Below are positions 48,151 to 58,700 of a stretch of 64,000 nucleotides of DNA, one piece after another. The notes beneath the pieces are model-generated. The model made no database searches, was not told the origin of the DNA, and worked only from the letters and a program-made list of their open reading frames with translations. The position numbers and the translations under genes were made by a program. Every line of letters starts with the position of its first letter. Within the stretch, counting starts at the first letter, position 1. The stretch comes from CAVSWT01 sp963746735 (lineage in GTDB: Bacteria; Bacteroidota; Ignavibacteria; Ignavibacteriales; Ignavibacteriaceae): assembly GCA_963746735.1 (NCBI GenBank), contig CAVVCO010000006.1:1-64000 (forward strand), read 5' to 3'.

Positions 48151-50112
48151 TTAAAATCCATAGTGTATATCAAATCTTTCGGTTTTTTGCTCTTCTTTTT
48201 CGAAAAGTTCTGCATTAACTGGATAAGATTTTATTTTTGAACAAGTTGAATCCGCCAATTCTCCGGTATCTTCACAAAGGTCTCTGTATTCGATATTTGA
48301 TGGCACTTTAAATTCTTGGCTAGAAAACCCTGGATTTTTTTTAGCGTAGTCTGCCATCATTTTTCCCCAAATTGGAGCGCATGCAGTTCCCCCGAATTGA
48401 AATCCGCCGCTAAGTTTTTTTTGCGGGTTGTCGAACCCAACCCAAATTGCCGTAGATAATTTAGGATTATAACCGACAAACCAGGCATCCGTAAAATTTT
48501 GTGTTGTTCCTGTTTTCCCTGCAGCTAATCCTTTGAAATAATTTCTAACCGAGACAGCAGTTCCTTCATTAACAACTTTTTCTAAAGCGTTGGTTATTAA
48601 AAAAGATGTTGCTGAATCAAGTACAACTTGTGTTTGTGGGACTGCTGAGTATAAAATATTTCCTTCCTTATCTTCAATCTTTAAAATTGAAAATGGTTTT
48701 GCTAAAGTTCCTTCGGAGGCAAAAACACCGTAAGCGGCAGCCATCTCAATAGGTTTCACTTCCGCAGTACCTAAAGCAATTGATGGAAGTGAGGGTATCG
48801 GCGACTCTATTCCGCATTTTCTGGCAAATGCTATAACTGAATCAGGCGAGGATAAATGTGTTATTGCATAAGCCGCTGCAAGATTTATTGAATGAGCAAG
48901 AGAATACTGCATCGTTAAATAAGAGTCAGTGGCTTCATCTTCAGCATTTGAAGGCCGCCATTCATAAGCTTTCCCGGAATCTACCACTATTGCTGAATCA
49001 AGCAAAGGTGTTGCTAAAGTAAATCCATTTTCAAGCATGCTTCCATATAAAAAGGGTTTAAAAGATGAACCGGGCTGTCTGGATATTTGAGTTGCATGAT
49101 TTAATCCCCTAGGCTCAGACAATGGGTTGCCGCCAATCATTGCTCTAATAAATCCTGTTCCGTTTTCAATTGAGATTAATCCAATTTGCGCTTCTTTCAT
49201 TTGTTTCGGGAATTTTTCCCACTGAGTATTAACCGCATCAGCCGCAGATTTTTGTAAATCATAATTTAGTGTGGTTGTAATTTTCAGTTGATCTAAGCTC
49301 AGCTGTTTGCCCGTAGATTTTAGAATTTCAATAGCATCTTTTCTAACCTGCTCTAAAAAATGACCTGCAATATCTTGATGAAGATTTAAATTCAATCCTT
49401 TTTTTTTCAAACTGTCAAAATCTTTTTGTGATATTTTTCCTACTTCAACTAAGTTGTGCAAAACTTCGTTTCTTCTATTTAACATTTTTTGAGGATTTTT
49501 ATCCGGATCATATCCATTTGGGGATTGAAGCATTCCCACCAAAGCAGCACTTTCATCTATAGAAAGTTTGTCGGGTGTTTTACTGAAATATTCTTCGGAT
49601 GCAGCCCAAATACCATAAGCACCATGGCCAAAGTAAACTGTGTTCAAATATAAAAGCAGAATTTGTTTCTTAGTAAATTTTTTTTCGAGTTTTTCGGCTA
49701 ACTCAATTTCTGTAAGCTTGCGGGAAATTGTTCTTTCATTTGTTAAAAATAAATTCCGTGCTAATTGCATTGTAATTGTACTTCCACCTTGCGTTGAACC
49801 GGTCAAAGTTTTTAAAATAGCACGCCCGAGTCCTTTTAATGAAACCCCATGATGTTCGTAGAAGTCTCTATCTTCCGTTGCAATTAAAGAATGAATCACA
49901 TAAACTGAAATATTATCCAGGCTTTTAACTTCAACTCGTTTTTTTTCACCATAGTATCCAATCAATTTACCGCCTGATGAAACTGCGTAAGACGCATAGT
50001 CCAATTTTATCGGGGGAAGGTCTTGAGCGAAAATACTGTTAAAAGAAATTAATAGAAATATTAATACAGTCAGAAAATAATTTTTAGAAATGAAAGACAA
50101 TTTTAAATTCAT
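48151..50112 (-). CDS. Class A penicillin-binding protein (transglycosylase/transpeptidase)
   Basis: The protein is 653 residues from ATG 50112; an upstream ATG (50175) would put extra residues before the signal/anchor. Glycosyltransferase 51 domain: ATEDRDFYEHHGVSLKG (catalytic Glu), GGSTITMQLARN. Transpeptidase domain: SRQPGSSFKPF (Ser-x-x-Lys nucleophile), SLAHSINLAAA (S-x-N), GKTGTTQNFTDAWF (KTG). It polymerises and cross-links peptidoglycan. It is a shorter PBP1A/PbpC type. The N-terminus ends in a cleavable-looking SIFAQD instead of a plain membrane anchor, which is unusual. A Cys pair near the C-terminus (YRDLCEDTGELADSTCS) also stands out. Confidence 0.92.
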   Translation of the reverse strand: MNLKLSFISKNYFLTVLIFLLISFNSIFAQDLPPIKLDYASYAVSSGGKLIGYYGEKKRVEVKSLDNISVYVIHSLIATEDRDFYEHHGVSLKGLGRAILKTLTGSTQGGSTITMQLARNLFLTNERTISRKLTEIELAEKLEKKFTKKQILLLYLNTVYFGHGAYGIWAASEEYFSKTPDKLSIDESAALVGMLQSPNGYDPDKNPQKMLNRRNEVLHNLVEVGKISQKDFDSLKKKGLNLNLHQDIAGHFLEQVRKDAIEILKSTGKQLSLDQLKITTTLNYDLQKSAADAVNTQWEKFPKQMKEAQIGLISIENGTGFIRAMIGGNPLSEPRGLNHATQISRQPGSSFKPFLYGSMLENGFTLATPLLDSAIVVDSGKAYEWRPSNAEDEATDSYLTMQYSLAHSINLAAAYAITHLSSPDSVIAFARKCGIESPIPSLPSIALGTAEVKPIEMAAAYGVFASEGTLAKPFSILKIEDKEGNILYSAVPQTQVVLDSATSFLITNALEKVVNEGTAVSVRNYFKGLAAGKTGTTQNFTDAWFVGYNPKLSTAIWVGFDNPQKKLSGGFQFGGTACAPIWGKMMADYAKKNPGFSSQEFKVPSNIEYRDLCEDTGELADSTCSKIKSYPVNAELFEKEEQKTERFDIHYGF

Positions 50113-50288
50113 GTTATAAAGTGAAAAATTATGCAAGCAAAAATAATCAAAAATAAAGGGTTTAATAAAAGTCATTTATCTAAATACTTAATTTTTTTAA
50201 AATTTTATCTGAAATATTAAAAAAGAAAGAAATTATTTCGATAATAAGCGCAAGGCAACGTGTTTTTAATTCTAAAAAAAGCTCTAAA

Positions 50289-52151
50289 ATGGGTAAAGAC
50301 AATATCATAGTAGAATATACAGAGTTTGAAGAAACGGGGATTAGTCCAGCAAAATCTCGTTTTAGAAAATTAGCTAAGGAATATTTTGAGTTTGAAATAA
50401 TAAAAGAGAAAAGTTCCAAATTACAATTAAAAGAAATATCGAGATTTGCAAATTTGCAGCTTCCCTCTGAATTAAGTGAAGTCTTCATTAATTATAATAG
50501 AGCTCCGCTATTTTGGGCTGTGCAGACACCATTAAGTATTTATCTAGAAAAATTTTTGCAAAAATCTCTTGCAAATGTTGGCAGTCTTGATGAGCACAGA
50601 GAAATAAAAGAAAATTATTCTAAATGGTTGTTTGCTCAATCTTCAGAAGAAAAAAAACGGTTGGCGGTTTTTACAATAAAGCTGACAGAACAAAATATCA
50701 GCAAATATAATTTTTATAATTCAATTTTAAATGGTGTAATCTTAACTTTTGAAGATTCAATTTTTCATCCCGAAAGAGCGAAAGAATTATTATCTGAGGC
50801 TAAAGATATTTTAAGCAAATTACAGATAACAGATGAAGCTCAAAATGAAATGCTGTATATACTGGAGCTATATAACGGGTTTGTCTCTTTGAAATTAAAA
50901 AGTTATGAAGATGCAAAATTAATTTTTAATAATTGTTTGAATATAAAGCCAGGTGGAGTTACAGCAACATTTTATCTTGCTTACACTGAGTTGATGCTTG
51001 GAAATAATTATGAAGCCGGTTATTTATTACAGATTATTTGGCAATATGATTTAAATAGAATCAATTATGCAATTGATCAAAATAATTTTTTAATGTTTAA
51101 CCAGATTATGGAAAACTTAGTTTTTCCAAATGTTTTTCATTTTGAAGAATTCTCCATCATAATCGAAGACATTATTTATCTAATAGACAATATTAAAAAT
51201 TTGGAAGAGAAATCAATTGATAACTTAAAGGAAAAAACAGCTTCGTTTTTGTTATTAAAATTTGAAAGCCATGATTGGGAGCCATTTAAAAAGAACATTT
51301 CCTTTATAGATAAGTTGCTTCTTTCATTTGATGGAAGAAAAAATATCTATTTTCTTGCAAACATTAAAAATTTAGAAAACAAATTCGATTATACATTGCA
51401 GCAGTTAATTAATACCATTCATGCGAAATATGAAAAAGATATACAGGAACATGTTACAGTTTATGAAGATGAAATAAAAGAAAAATTAACTGAAATTGAA
51501 AACATGGAGGCATATCTAGCAGAGTTAAAATCGGAAATTAAAAATTGGCAGATAAATGAAACTAATTCAGTGGAAAAGAAATATGGCAGTGAAATAAATG
51601 AAATTCAGGATAGAATAAATAGCATCAATAGTGTAGTAGAACTTAATCCCCTTAACTCATTTAGTAATACAATGACATACAATTTATTTATGTCATTCGT
51701 AGTGTTTATGATTGGTGTTTTTACATCATATTTAAACAACAGTTCTAGTTATGGAGATGGAGTTTCAAATTACTTTTCTAATATTATATCCGGCGGCTTT
51801 AAATGGGGATTAATATGTTATGTTATCGGTTCATTGATTGCAGCCGCAATTGCTGGAACAGTCATATTGGAAAGGTCAAATGTAAGGCAGCGTTTTATGA
51901 AAAGAATTAGGAGCTTAAAGATTTACAGAGAACAGGAACTTGAATATATAAAGTTGAAAGCTAAAAATGAAGAGGATGATGCAATTAAAAATATTAGTAA
52001 GAAGAAAATAACTCAATTAAATAAACGGATTGAAAACTTACGAAATACAAAATCTCAGCAGGAAGAGATACTTAGAAAAGAGGGGGAAGAAAAATTTAAA
52101 AAAGAAACAGAAATCTTTCAGCCGTTTTTGAAAGTGGACCAAAATAAATAA
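50289..52151 (+). CDS. Coiled-coil membrane protein with TPR-like repeats
   Basis: The 620-residue protein has no recognised family. A helical N-terminal half includes TPR-like helices (about 150-260, LYNGFVSLKLKSYEDAKLIFNNC, ATFYLAYTELMLGNNYEAGYLL). A coiled coil (about 395-450, rich in Glu/Lys/Ile) precedes two transmembrane helices (about 463-480 and 510-532), and a second coiled coil runs to the end (about 540-620). The layout suggests a membrane-spanning scaffold with cytoplasmic helical arms. It is divergent from the PBP gene. Start chosen at the first ATG (50289), which sits close to the other gene's start. Confidence 0.7.
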   Translation: MGKDNIIVEYTEFEETGISPAKSRFRKLAKEYFEFEIIKEKSSKLQLKEISRFANLQLPSELSEVFINYNRAPLFWAVQTPLSIYLEKFLQKSLANVGSLDEHREIKENYSKWLFAQSSEEKKRLAVFTIKLTEQNISKYNFYNSILNGVILTFEDSIFHPERAKELLSEAKDILSKLQITDEAQNEMLYILELYNGFVSLKLKSYEDAKLIFNNCLNIKPGGVTATFYLAYTELMLGNNYEAGYLLQIIWQYDLNRINYAIDQNNFLMFNQIMENLVFPNVFHFEEFSIIIEDIIYLIDNIKNLEEKSIDNLKEKTASFLLLKFESHDWEPFKKNISFIDKLLLSFDGRKNIYFLANIKNLENKFDYTLQQLINTIHAKYEKDIQEHVTVYEDEIKEKLTEIENMEAYLAELKSEIKNWQINETNSVEKKYGSEINEIQDRINSINSVVELNPLNSFSNTMTYNLFMSFVVFMIGVFTSYLNNSSSYGDGVSNYFSNIISGGFKWGLICYVIGSLIAAAIAGTVILERSNVRQRFMKRIRSLKIYREQELEYIKLKAKNEEDDAIKNISKKKITQLNKRIENLRNTKSQQEEILRKEGEEKFKKETEIFQPFLKVDQNK

Positions 52152-52287
52152 ACCGGTAGAAATTAAGCCCTACTTAGAATAGATATAAAATTATTGTGAG
52201 TTTTAATTCAAAATAAGCAAGTTATAATGGTATGAATTTAGCACTATTAAATAGAATATTATAAATAATAAAATTAGTTTGTGAGCC

Positions 52288-52467
52288 ATGAAAAAAGATG
52301 AGATGTTATTAAAGAAATTCGACGACAAGTTGAAAAATGCTAATGGAAATTTGAATACAATATTGGGTATCGCCAGAGAAGTTAGGGAAAACAGCACTCC
52401 CGAAATTTCTGATAGGATTCATAATTCCATAATTGATTTAATTAGAAGAAGAAGCCATTCAAAATAA
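52288..52467 (+). CDS. Small helical protein, paralogue A of a tandem pair
   Basis: An ATG at 52288 opens a 59-codon frame (MKKDEMLLKKFDDKLKNANG ... IDLIRRRSHSK). It is highly charged and helical with no signal peptide. A second ORF 432 bp downstream (52720-52884) encodes a protein with about 60% identity over 50 residues, both sharing LLKK-x-D-x-KL-x-NA-x-G-x-LN, EV-x-EN-x-TPEIS and KSI/NSI. Conservation between two copies is the main evidence that they are coding. Function unknown; no nearby partner gives a clue. Confidence 0.65.
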   Translation: MKKDEMLLKKFDDKLKNANGNLNTILGIAREVRENSTPEISDRIHNSIIDLIRRRSHSK

Positions 52468-52720
52468 ATGTTTTTTACTTAAACATTTCCAAAAAAACTT
52501 TTCTTGGGATTGAAATAATTAAAGCAAAAGAAGTTCTTAAATGTTCATTAGGGAATAAATCTCCCGAAAAACTATGAACTGGCTATAAATAGCCAATAAT
52601 CCAAATCGCACCACTAACAACCTCCAAAACAAAGAAATACTGAACAATTTAAAATGGTACAGTAATAGAATATTTCTATTATCAAAATACATTTTATTTA
52701 ATAACAACTGAGTAAAATCT
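52467..52720 (+). repeat. Downstream segment of a tandem duplication (first copy)
   Basis: The palindrome GGCTATAAATAGCC plus AATAAT (52581-52600) recurs as GGCTATAATTAGCCAATAATTGAA at 52992-53015, 411 bp later. Further matches follow each (ACCA / ACCATC; AATAGAA; TTAATAACAAC against TAGAATAAACAAC). Together with the paired ORFs, the unit of about 420 bp appears duplicated as a block. Confidence 0.55.
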
Positions 52721-52884
52721 TGGAAAAGAATTGCAGGTTACTAAAGAAATTAGATAACAAATTACGGAATGCCAAAGGAGATTTGAATCTTATCCTAGAG
52801 GTTGCTAAAGAAGTAAGTGAAAATAATACTCCCGAAATTTCAAAGCAGATTTGCAAGTCGATATTAATATTGTTTGGCAGGTAA
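52720..52884 (+). CDS. Small helical protein, paralogue B of a tandem pair
   Basis: A frame of 54 codons starts at TTG 52720 (no nearby ATG) and encodes LEKNCRLLKKLDNKLRNAKG, then LNLILEVAKEVSENNTPEIS and a shorter, more hydrophobic tail (SILILFGR). The alignment to paralogue A is colinear without gaps over about 50 residues. A TTG start without a strong ribosome site could mean weaker expression or a decaying copy. The gap 52885-53209 holds the second duplicate hairpin and nothing else supported. Confidence 0.55.
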   Translation: MEKNCRLLKKLDNKLRNAKGDLNLILEVAKEVSENNTPEISKQICKSILILFGR

Positions 52885-53209
52885 AAAAAAGGTTTCTGTA
52901 TTAGGGATAAAAAGAGGAGGTCACTTAAATTTATAGAATTCTTCTATGGATGATTTTTAAGTTTTCCCCAAAACAATCCCAATTTATCAATGGCTATAAT
53001 TAGCCAATAATTGAATATGAACCATCAATTTATATGATAATAGGCTTAAAACACTATTTATTATGGTGGTATGGAAATAGAACAAGATCCAAAATTGAAT
53101 GTATTTAACATTAGAATAAACAACTTACTTAAAAAATAAAAATTTACATGTCAGTTGATAGCAAAAAATATTTTCAAGTTTAAATAAAAGAATTTAAAAA
53201 ATATAAGGC

Positions 53210-53500
53210 ATGTATTTAGAAAGTGAAAATAAATATGGAAATTTTTCTAAAATAATTTAATCATTGATTATGAAGACAATTATAAAAATTTTTTGGAAAT
53301 ATTTCGAAATTTAATTTCTGAAAAGAAAAATGAGGTAGTCGAGATCTAGCAACGTTTTTAGTCGATAATGATTGGTCGTTGCCGGAATCAAATTATATAT
53401 ATAAGAAGAATCAAAAAGCAAACAATATAAAATTTAAAGTGTAGCAGAACCAAAGCTTTTAACAAAAGAAAATATGGTAGTTTTTAATTGCAAATAAACA
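53210..53500 (+). pseudogene. Frameshifted small ORF upstream of the glycosylation genes
   Basis: An ATG at 53210 after ATAAGGC begins MYLESENKYGNFSK. With frame changes near 53250, 53340 and 53440 it reads on as IDYEDNYKNFLEIFRNLIS, then DLATFLVDNDWSLPESNYIY and AEPKLLTKENMVVFNCK. The pieces have amino-acid composition like real protein here, but none is a full frame. It would be a charged protein of about 100 residues of unknown family. Either decayed or mis-sequenced; confidence is modest because the joins are mine. Confidence 0.35.
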
Positions 53501-53545
53501 TAATTGATATAGAAGGTAATACCTACGAAACAACTAAAGAAAACT

Positions 53546-55726
53546 ATGGCCCAACAGAATTATATCCCTGCTGAAAACTTGGTCCCCCAGGAATATTGGG
53601 ATAAATCTTATGAGAAATATAATTTCACTAATACACCTGAACAAGACCCAATAAGAAAATGGATTGAGAAGTATGTTCCAAATGGGACCGGAATTTGTCT
53701 TGAAGTAGGAGCTTTTCCCGGAAGGTATCTAAGTCTTTTGGGAGGAATGGGATATGAGATTTCAGGAATAGATTTAAATTCCCGAGTTACATCTGATTTG
53801 CCAGATTGGTTGAGAAGTAATGGTTTGAAGACTTCAGAATTTATAAAATCTGATTTTACTCAATATAATTTTACAAAAAAATATAAAATTGTATGTTCAT
53901 TTGGTTTTATAGAACATTTTACCAATTGGGAAAAAATACTAGAAAAAAAGATGAATCTTGTTGAAGACGAAGGGCTGATTGTAATGGAGACTCCCAATTT
54001 CAGTGGGTCTCTACAAGAGTTTCTGCACTCTGCTCTTGACGAACAAAATTTGTTAAGACATAATACTGCATCGATGGATCCGGAGTTATGGAAGCAAATT
54101 CTAGTTAAAAATAATTTTGAAATAATATTTTCAGGATACTTTGGAGGTTTTGATTTTTGGGTTGATATCCAAGAAAGAACTGAAGATCAAAAAAACATTA
54201 TACATGCAATAAATCATTTAAAACCATATTTAAAAAATATCCATGACAATAAAGCACACTCACCATATTGCGGAGTAATTGCAAGAAAGATTGGAAAAAC
54301 AAGTCCCACAAAATATGCATCAAGTTTGATTAAAAATTCTGGAGAATTCAAAAAGAATATCCATGAAATAAACATAAAAAATTCCTATCCCGAAAAATTA
54401 AATATCTTACACACAGTTGAGTTTTACAATCCGCATATTGGCGGCGCTGAATATGTTGTACAGCAACTTTCCGAACGGCTTGTTAAAAGAGGGCACTCTG
54501 TAACAGTTGCAACATCCCTAAATGATAATAGATTTTCCGGTGAATTAAATGGAGTGAAGATAGTTGAGTTTGATTTAATAGGAGGCATAAGTAAAGGGGT
54601 TTCAGGGAAAGACCTTCACAAATACCAGGAATTTATTATCAACAATTCATTCGATATAATGATGAATTATGCTGCTCAACAATGGGCAACTGATATTGTA
54701 TTTACTGTAATTGATAAATTGGTTCATTCAAGGGTAAATATAATTGCACCGTGCGGTTATTCGGCTCTTCAAGATAGCAAGACAATGAGGTGGAATCAAT
54801 ATACTCAATATTTTACCGAGTTCATTCCAAAGATTATTCCATTATATGATGCTGCGGTTTATCATTCCGCAAATTACCAGGACTATGAGTTCGCGTTAAA
54901 CCATAATTTCAAAAACAGCGTTATAATTCCAAACGGAGTTAGCGACGAAGAATTCGAAAATAAGTCTGATATAAATTTCAAACAAAAGTATGGTATAAAA
55001 AAACGGTTTATGGCATTGAGTGTTGCAAACTATTATAAAGATAAAAGGCACGATAGAATAATAGATGCGTTTAAGAAATTGAATCGAAACGACCTAACGG
55101 TTGTCTTCATAGGCAAAGAAGGAGAAGAACTTGATAAATTGAGAAAGTCTGCAGAGAATCTCGATATAGTTTTTTTGAATGGTATTTCGAGAGAAGATAC
55201 TGTTGCTGCTTTTCACCAGGCTGATGTATTTCTTTTGGGATCTCGTATTGAAGCCTTTCCGCTTGTCATCATAGAAGCCAAAGCATCAAAGATTCCTTTC
55301 GTCACAACCAATTGCGGCAATGTTAAAGAATTGAAGGGCGGTATTGTTTGCGAAGAAAATGAATTAGCCGACAGCATAAATAAAGTTTTGGATAATGAGA
55401 ATCTTAGAAAAAGTCTTTCACTTGAAGGCTACAAGGAATGGAAAGAAAAATTTACGTGGGAAACAGTGATTGGTCAATACGAGGCTCTTTACTTGAAATT
55501 ATACGAAAGCAAGTTTGAAGCCGGAATCGGTTCACAAATTAGCAGAATTCAAAACCGGATTGAGAAAAATTATATGTATGTAAATAATTATCTAAAAGCG
55601 GCACGAGTTCTCATTGAGAGAAACAATTACGATGAAGCAGTAAAATATCTTGAAGATGCACTTGAGATAGACTATAAAAATAATGAAGCAAATGAATTAC
55701 TCAATTTGATTTCCTTGGCAAGATGA
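53546..55726 (+). CDS. Methyltransferase-GT4 glycosyltransferase-TPR fusion
   Basis: The 726-residue protein has three parts. An N-terminal class I methyltransferase (about 1-250) has EVGAFPGRYLSLLGG as SAM motif I, SGIDLNSR, and CSFGFIEHFTNWEK. A GT-B family 4 glycosyltransferase (about 280-640) has FYNPHIGGAEYVVQQLSERL, IPNGVSDEEF, VANYYKDKRHDRIIDAF and SRIEAFPLVIIEAKA. A C-terminal TPR (about 680-720, NYLKAARVLIERNNYDEAVKYLEDAL) completes it. It should add a sugar (probably with methyl decoration) to a glycan or protein. Its stop overlaps the next start as ATGA, so the two genes are coupled. Confidence 0.88.
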   Translation: MAQQNYIPAENLVPQEYWDKSYEKYNFTNTPEQDPIRKWIEKYVPNGTGICLEVGAFPGRYLSLLGGMGYEISGIDLNSRVTSDLPDWLRSNGLKTSEFIKSDFTQYNFTKKYKIVCSFGFIEHFTNWEKILEKKMNLVEDEGLIVMETPNFSGSLQEFLHSALDEQNLLRHNTASMDPELWKQILVKNNFEIIFSGYFGGFDFWVDIQERTEDQKNIIHAINHLKPYLKNIHDNKAHSPYCGVIARKIGKTSPTKYASSLIKNSGEFKKNIHEINIKNSYPEKLNILHTVEFYNPHIGGAEYVVQQLSERLVKRGHSVTVATSLNDNRFSGELNGVKIVEFDLIGGISKGVSGKDLHKYQEFIINNSFDIMMNYAAQQWATDIVFTVIDKLVHSRVNIIAPCGYSALQDSKTMRWNQYTQYFTEFIPKIIPLYDAAVYHSANYQDYEFALNHNFKNSVIIPNGVSDEEFENKSDINFKQKYGIKKRFMALSVANYYKDKRHDRIIDAFKKLNRNDLTVVFIGKEGEELDKLRKSAENLDIVFLNGISREDTVAAFHQADVFLLGSRIEAFPLVIIEAKASKIPFVTTNCGNVKELKGGIVCEENELADSINKVLDNENLRKSLSLEGYKEWKEKFTWETVIGQYEALYLKLYESKFEAGIGSQISRIQNRIEKNYMYVNNYLKAARVLIERNNYDEAVKYLEDALEIDYKNNEANELLNLISLAR

Positions 55727-58700
55727 AAGAAAAAATACTTTACGTTGGAATGAAATTCGACTACGGTAATAAAGCGAGAGGCTTGTCTTTCGAGCATAGA
55801 AATTTTTATCATTCTCTTAAAAATTATTGCAAGCTTTACGATTGGGGTTTTATACACTTCGATTTTATGGAAAGAGGAGCCCAGATTGGTACCGATTTAA
55901 TGACGGAAGAACTCTTTGGCCTTGCCAGAAAAGAGCAACCTACTTCGCTTTTTGCTGTTTTATTCGATTTTAATAAAGATCCAAGACACGAAGTATTTAA
56001 AAGAATTTCGGAACTCGGCGTTAAAACAATTCACTGGTTTTGTGACGACCACTGGCGCTTTGAAAAATATAGTTCTCTAGTAGCACCCAATTTCGATTTT
56101 GTTTGTACAACCGCGAATAGCTCACTGCCGAAATATAAAAAACTTGGTATTTCAGACCGTGTTATCAAAACTCAATGGGCGTGCAATCATCAATTGTACT
56201 TTCCAATAGATGTTGAAAAAGATATTAACATCAGCTTTGTTGGGCAGCCACATGGAAATCGGAGAGAAGTTCTGGACATTATCTTGAATAATGGGTTCGA
56301 TTTAAAAATATTCGGCTTTAATTGGGAACAATTTCAGAGAGTACCATTTCATCAAATGGTAAGGATATTCTCTCGTTCTAAAATTAATTTAAATTTGTCA
56401 AACTCATCAACAATGATTGGGCAGCAAATTAAAGGAAGGAATTTTGAAATTTCCGGTACAAAAAGTTTTTTGTTATCCAGCAATGCGGAAAACCTTGAAG
56501 AATATTATGAGAATGGTAAAGAGATAGTAATTTTTAATTCTATTGATGATATGATTGAAAAAATTAGATACTACCTCAGCCACGACAAGGAAAGGGAAAT
56601 TATTGCCGAAAACTCATACAAGAGAACCTTGGTCGGACATACATGGTTTCATCGATTCAATGAAATATTTTTTCAAGCAGGTATTAAGAGTGCGGGAAAT
56701 AAATTTTCCACTGTTGAAAAAGTTAAAAGCGATGCTTATTCGAAAAAACAAAGTGATTCCGGAAAGTCTATCAATAACGTCATCGGAGATAACGCATGTT
56801 TTAATGATTCAGACGAGCCGTTAACGGTGATTTTGGCAAATTATAATGGCGGGAAATATATTGAAGCCGCTATTGCTTCGGTAATTAAGCAATCGTCCGA
56901 AAATTGGAATTTAATTATTGTTGATGATGCTTCCACCGATGATTCGGTATCAAAAATACAAAAGTTATTGTCCGATAAAAGAATTAAACTTATACGTCAT
57001 GATATCAACAAAGGGTATACGGCCGCATTAAAAACAGCGATAGCTTCAATTCCAGCAGGGGTGTTCGGTTTGTTAGACAGTGATGATGCTTTAGCACCGA
57101 ATGCCATTGAAGTAATGAAAACGGCACATCTTGATAACCCGGAATGCGGATTTATTTATTCTCAGTTTGTTTATTGCGATGAAAATTTAAAACCTGTTAA
57201 AAAAGGTTATTGCGACGGTATTAAGAAAGGTAAGACAAATTTAGACAGCGATGTAATTAGTCATTTTAAGACATTCAAGATTGATTACTACTGGAAGACT
57301 TCTGGTTATGATGAGGAAATTTTATATGCCGAAGATAAAGATATCGTTTATAAGATGGAAGAAATTTGCGGAGTTAAGTTTATTGATGAAATACTTTATC
57401 TGTACAGGGTTTTAAAAACTTCGCAATCAAATAATCCCGAACGAAGAAGACTCAGTGTGGAAAGTATGTCAACAGCAAAAGTAAATGCTATAATCAGAAG
57501 AGTTGCAAAGGATAGGGAAAGCCAAAAAGAAGCCGTCAAAAATTTTAATAACGCAGCCAATCAATTATATCAATTCAACTTTAAAGAAGCGGAAAATTCT
57601 ATCAAAGAATATTACAGGCTAATTAATTATGACCAATTTGCAAGGTTTGATAATAGAAAGCAGGAGCGGCCTGAGTTAAGCGTTGTAATTGTTACTTATA
57701 ATAAGAATGATCTTTTAATTGAATGCCTGGAATCCCTGAATAAACAAGAGTACAAAAACTATGAAATTGTTATTGTTGATAATGGCGGGAACGAAAAAGT
57801 TATTCGCGAGATTATTTCGTATCCACTCTTATACATCGGATGTCCCAGTAACCTTATTCTTTCCGAAGGAAGGAATATTGGGGTTTATTTTTCTAAAGCA
57901 AAAATTGTTGCCTTCCTCGATGATGATGCCATAGTATCATCCAATTATACAAGTAAGATTATTAAGGCCTTTAAAATAAATGATGTATATGCGATAAGAG
58001 GAAGGGTATTACCAAAGGATTCTGGTTTAAAAATCCCCGAATCATATGATCTTGGCAATTCGGTAGTTCCTTCAAACATAACAACAGAAGGAAATTCAGC
58101 GTTTTTAAAAGAAGTCTATCTCAATGTTGGTGGCATGCATCCTTTATTATTTGGGCACGAAGGATTAGATTTTTCTTACAGGATGTTTAAAAAATATAAC
58201 CAGATTAAGTCATTTTATTTCCCGGATGTATTGATTTATCATAATCCTGGTGAAGAATCGAAAAATAAAATTAAAAGTCAGCGTTATGAAAAAATGAATA
58301 AATTCCTTGAGTGGTTGGACCCTGCTATATGGCAATTCAATGGCATCGTTGATTCTGTGCGTATAGCTGGAAGTACAAAGGTTAGTAATTATGAAACGAA
58401 AAGGTCAAATGAATTTTTAGTACAACACCAGTTAAAAAAAGAATTTCACGGTACAGAATATGGAGGTTGGTTTATTTTTCCACCTACTTTAAATAAAAAT
58501 AGCATAGTTTATTCATTCGGAGCTGGTGAAGATGTATCATTTGATCTTTCAATTATTGAAAAATATGGGTCGTCAGTTTATGTATTTGACCCAACGCCCA
58601 AATCGATAAACTTTATTAAGCGGCAAAAATCGCCAGAAAAATTTTATTTTTATGACTATGGTATAGCTGATTTTGATGGTAAAATAAAGTTCTATCCTCC

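Noticed and set aside
50180..50488. Minus-strand 102-codon ORF
   Set aside because: It overlaps the 5' end of the 50289-52151 gene in antisense and has no domain or plausible start signals.
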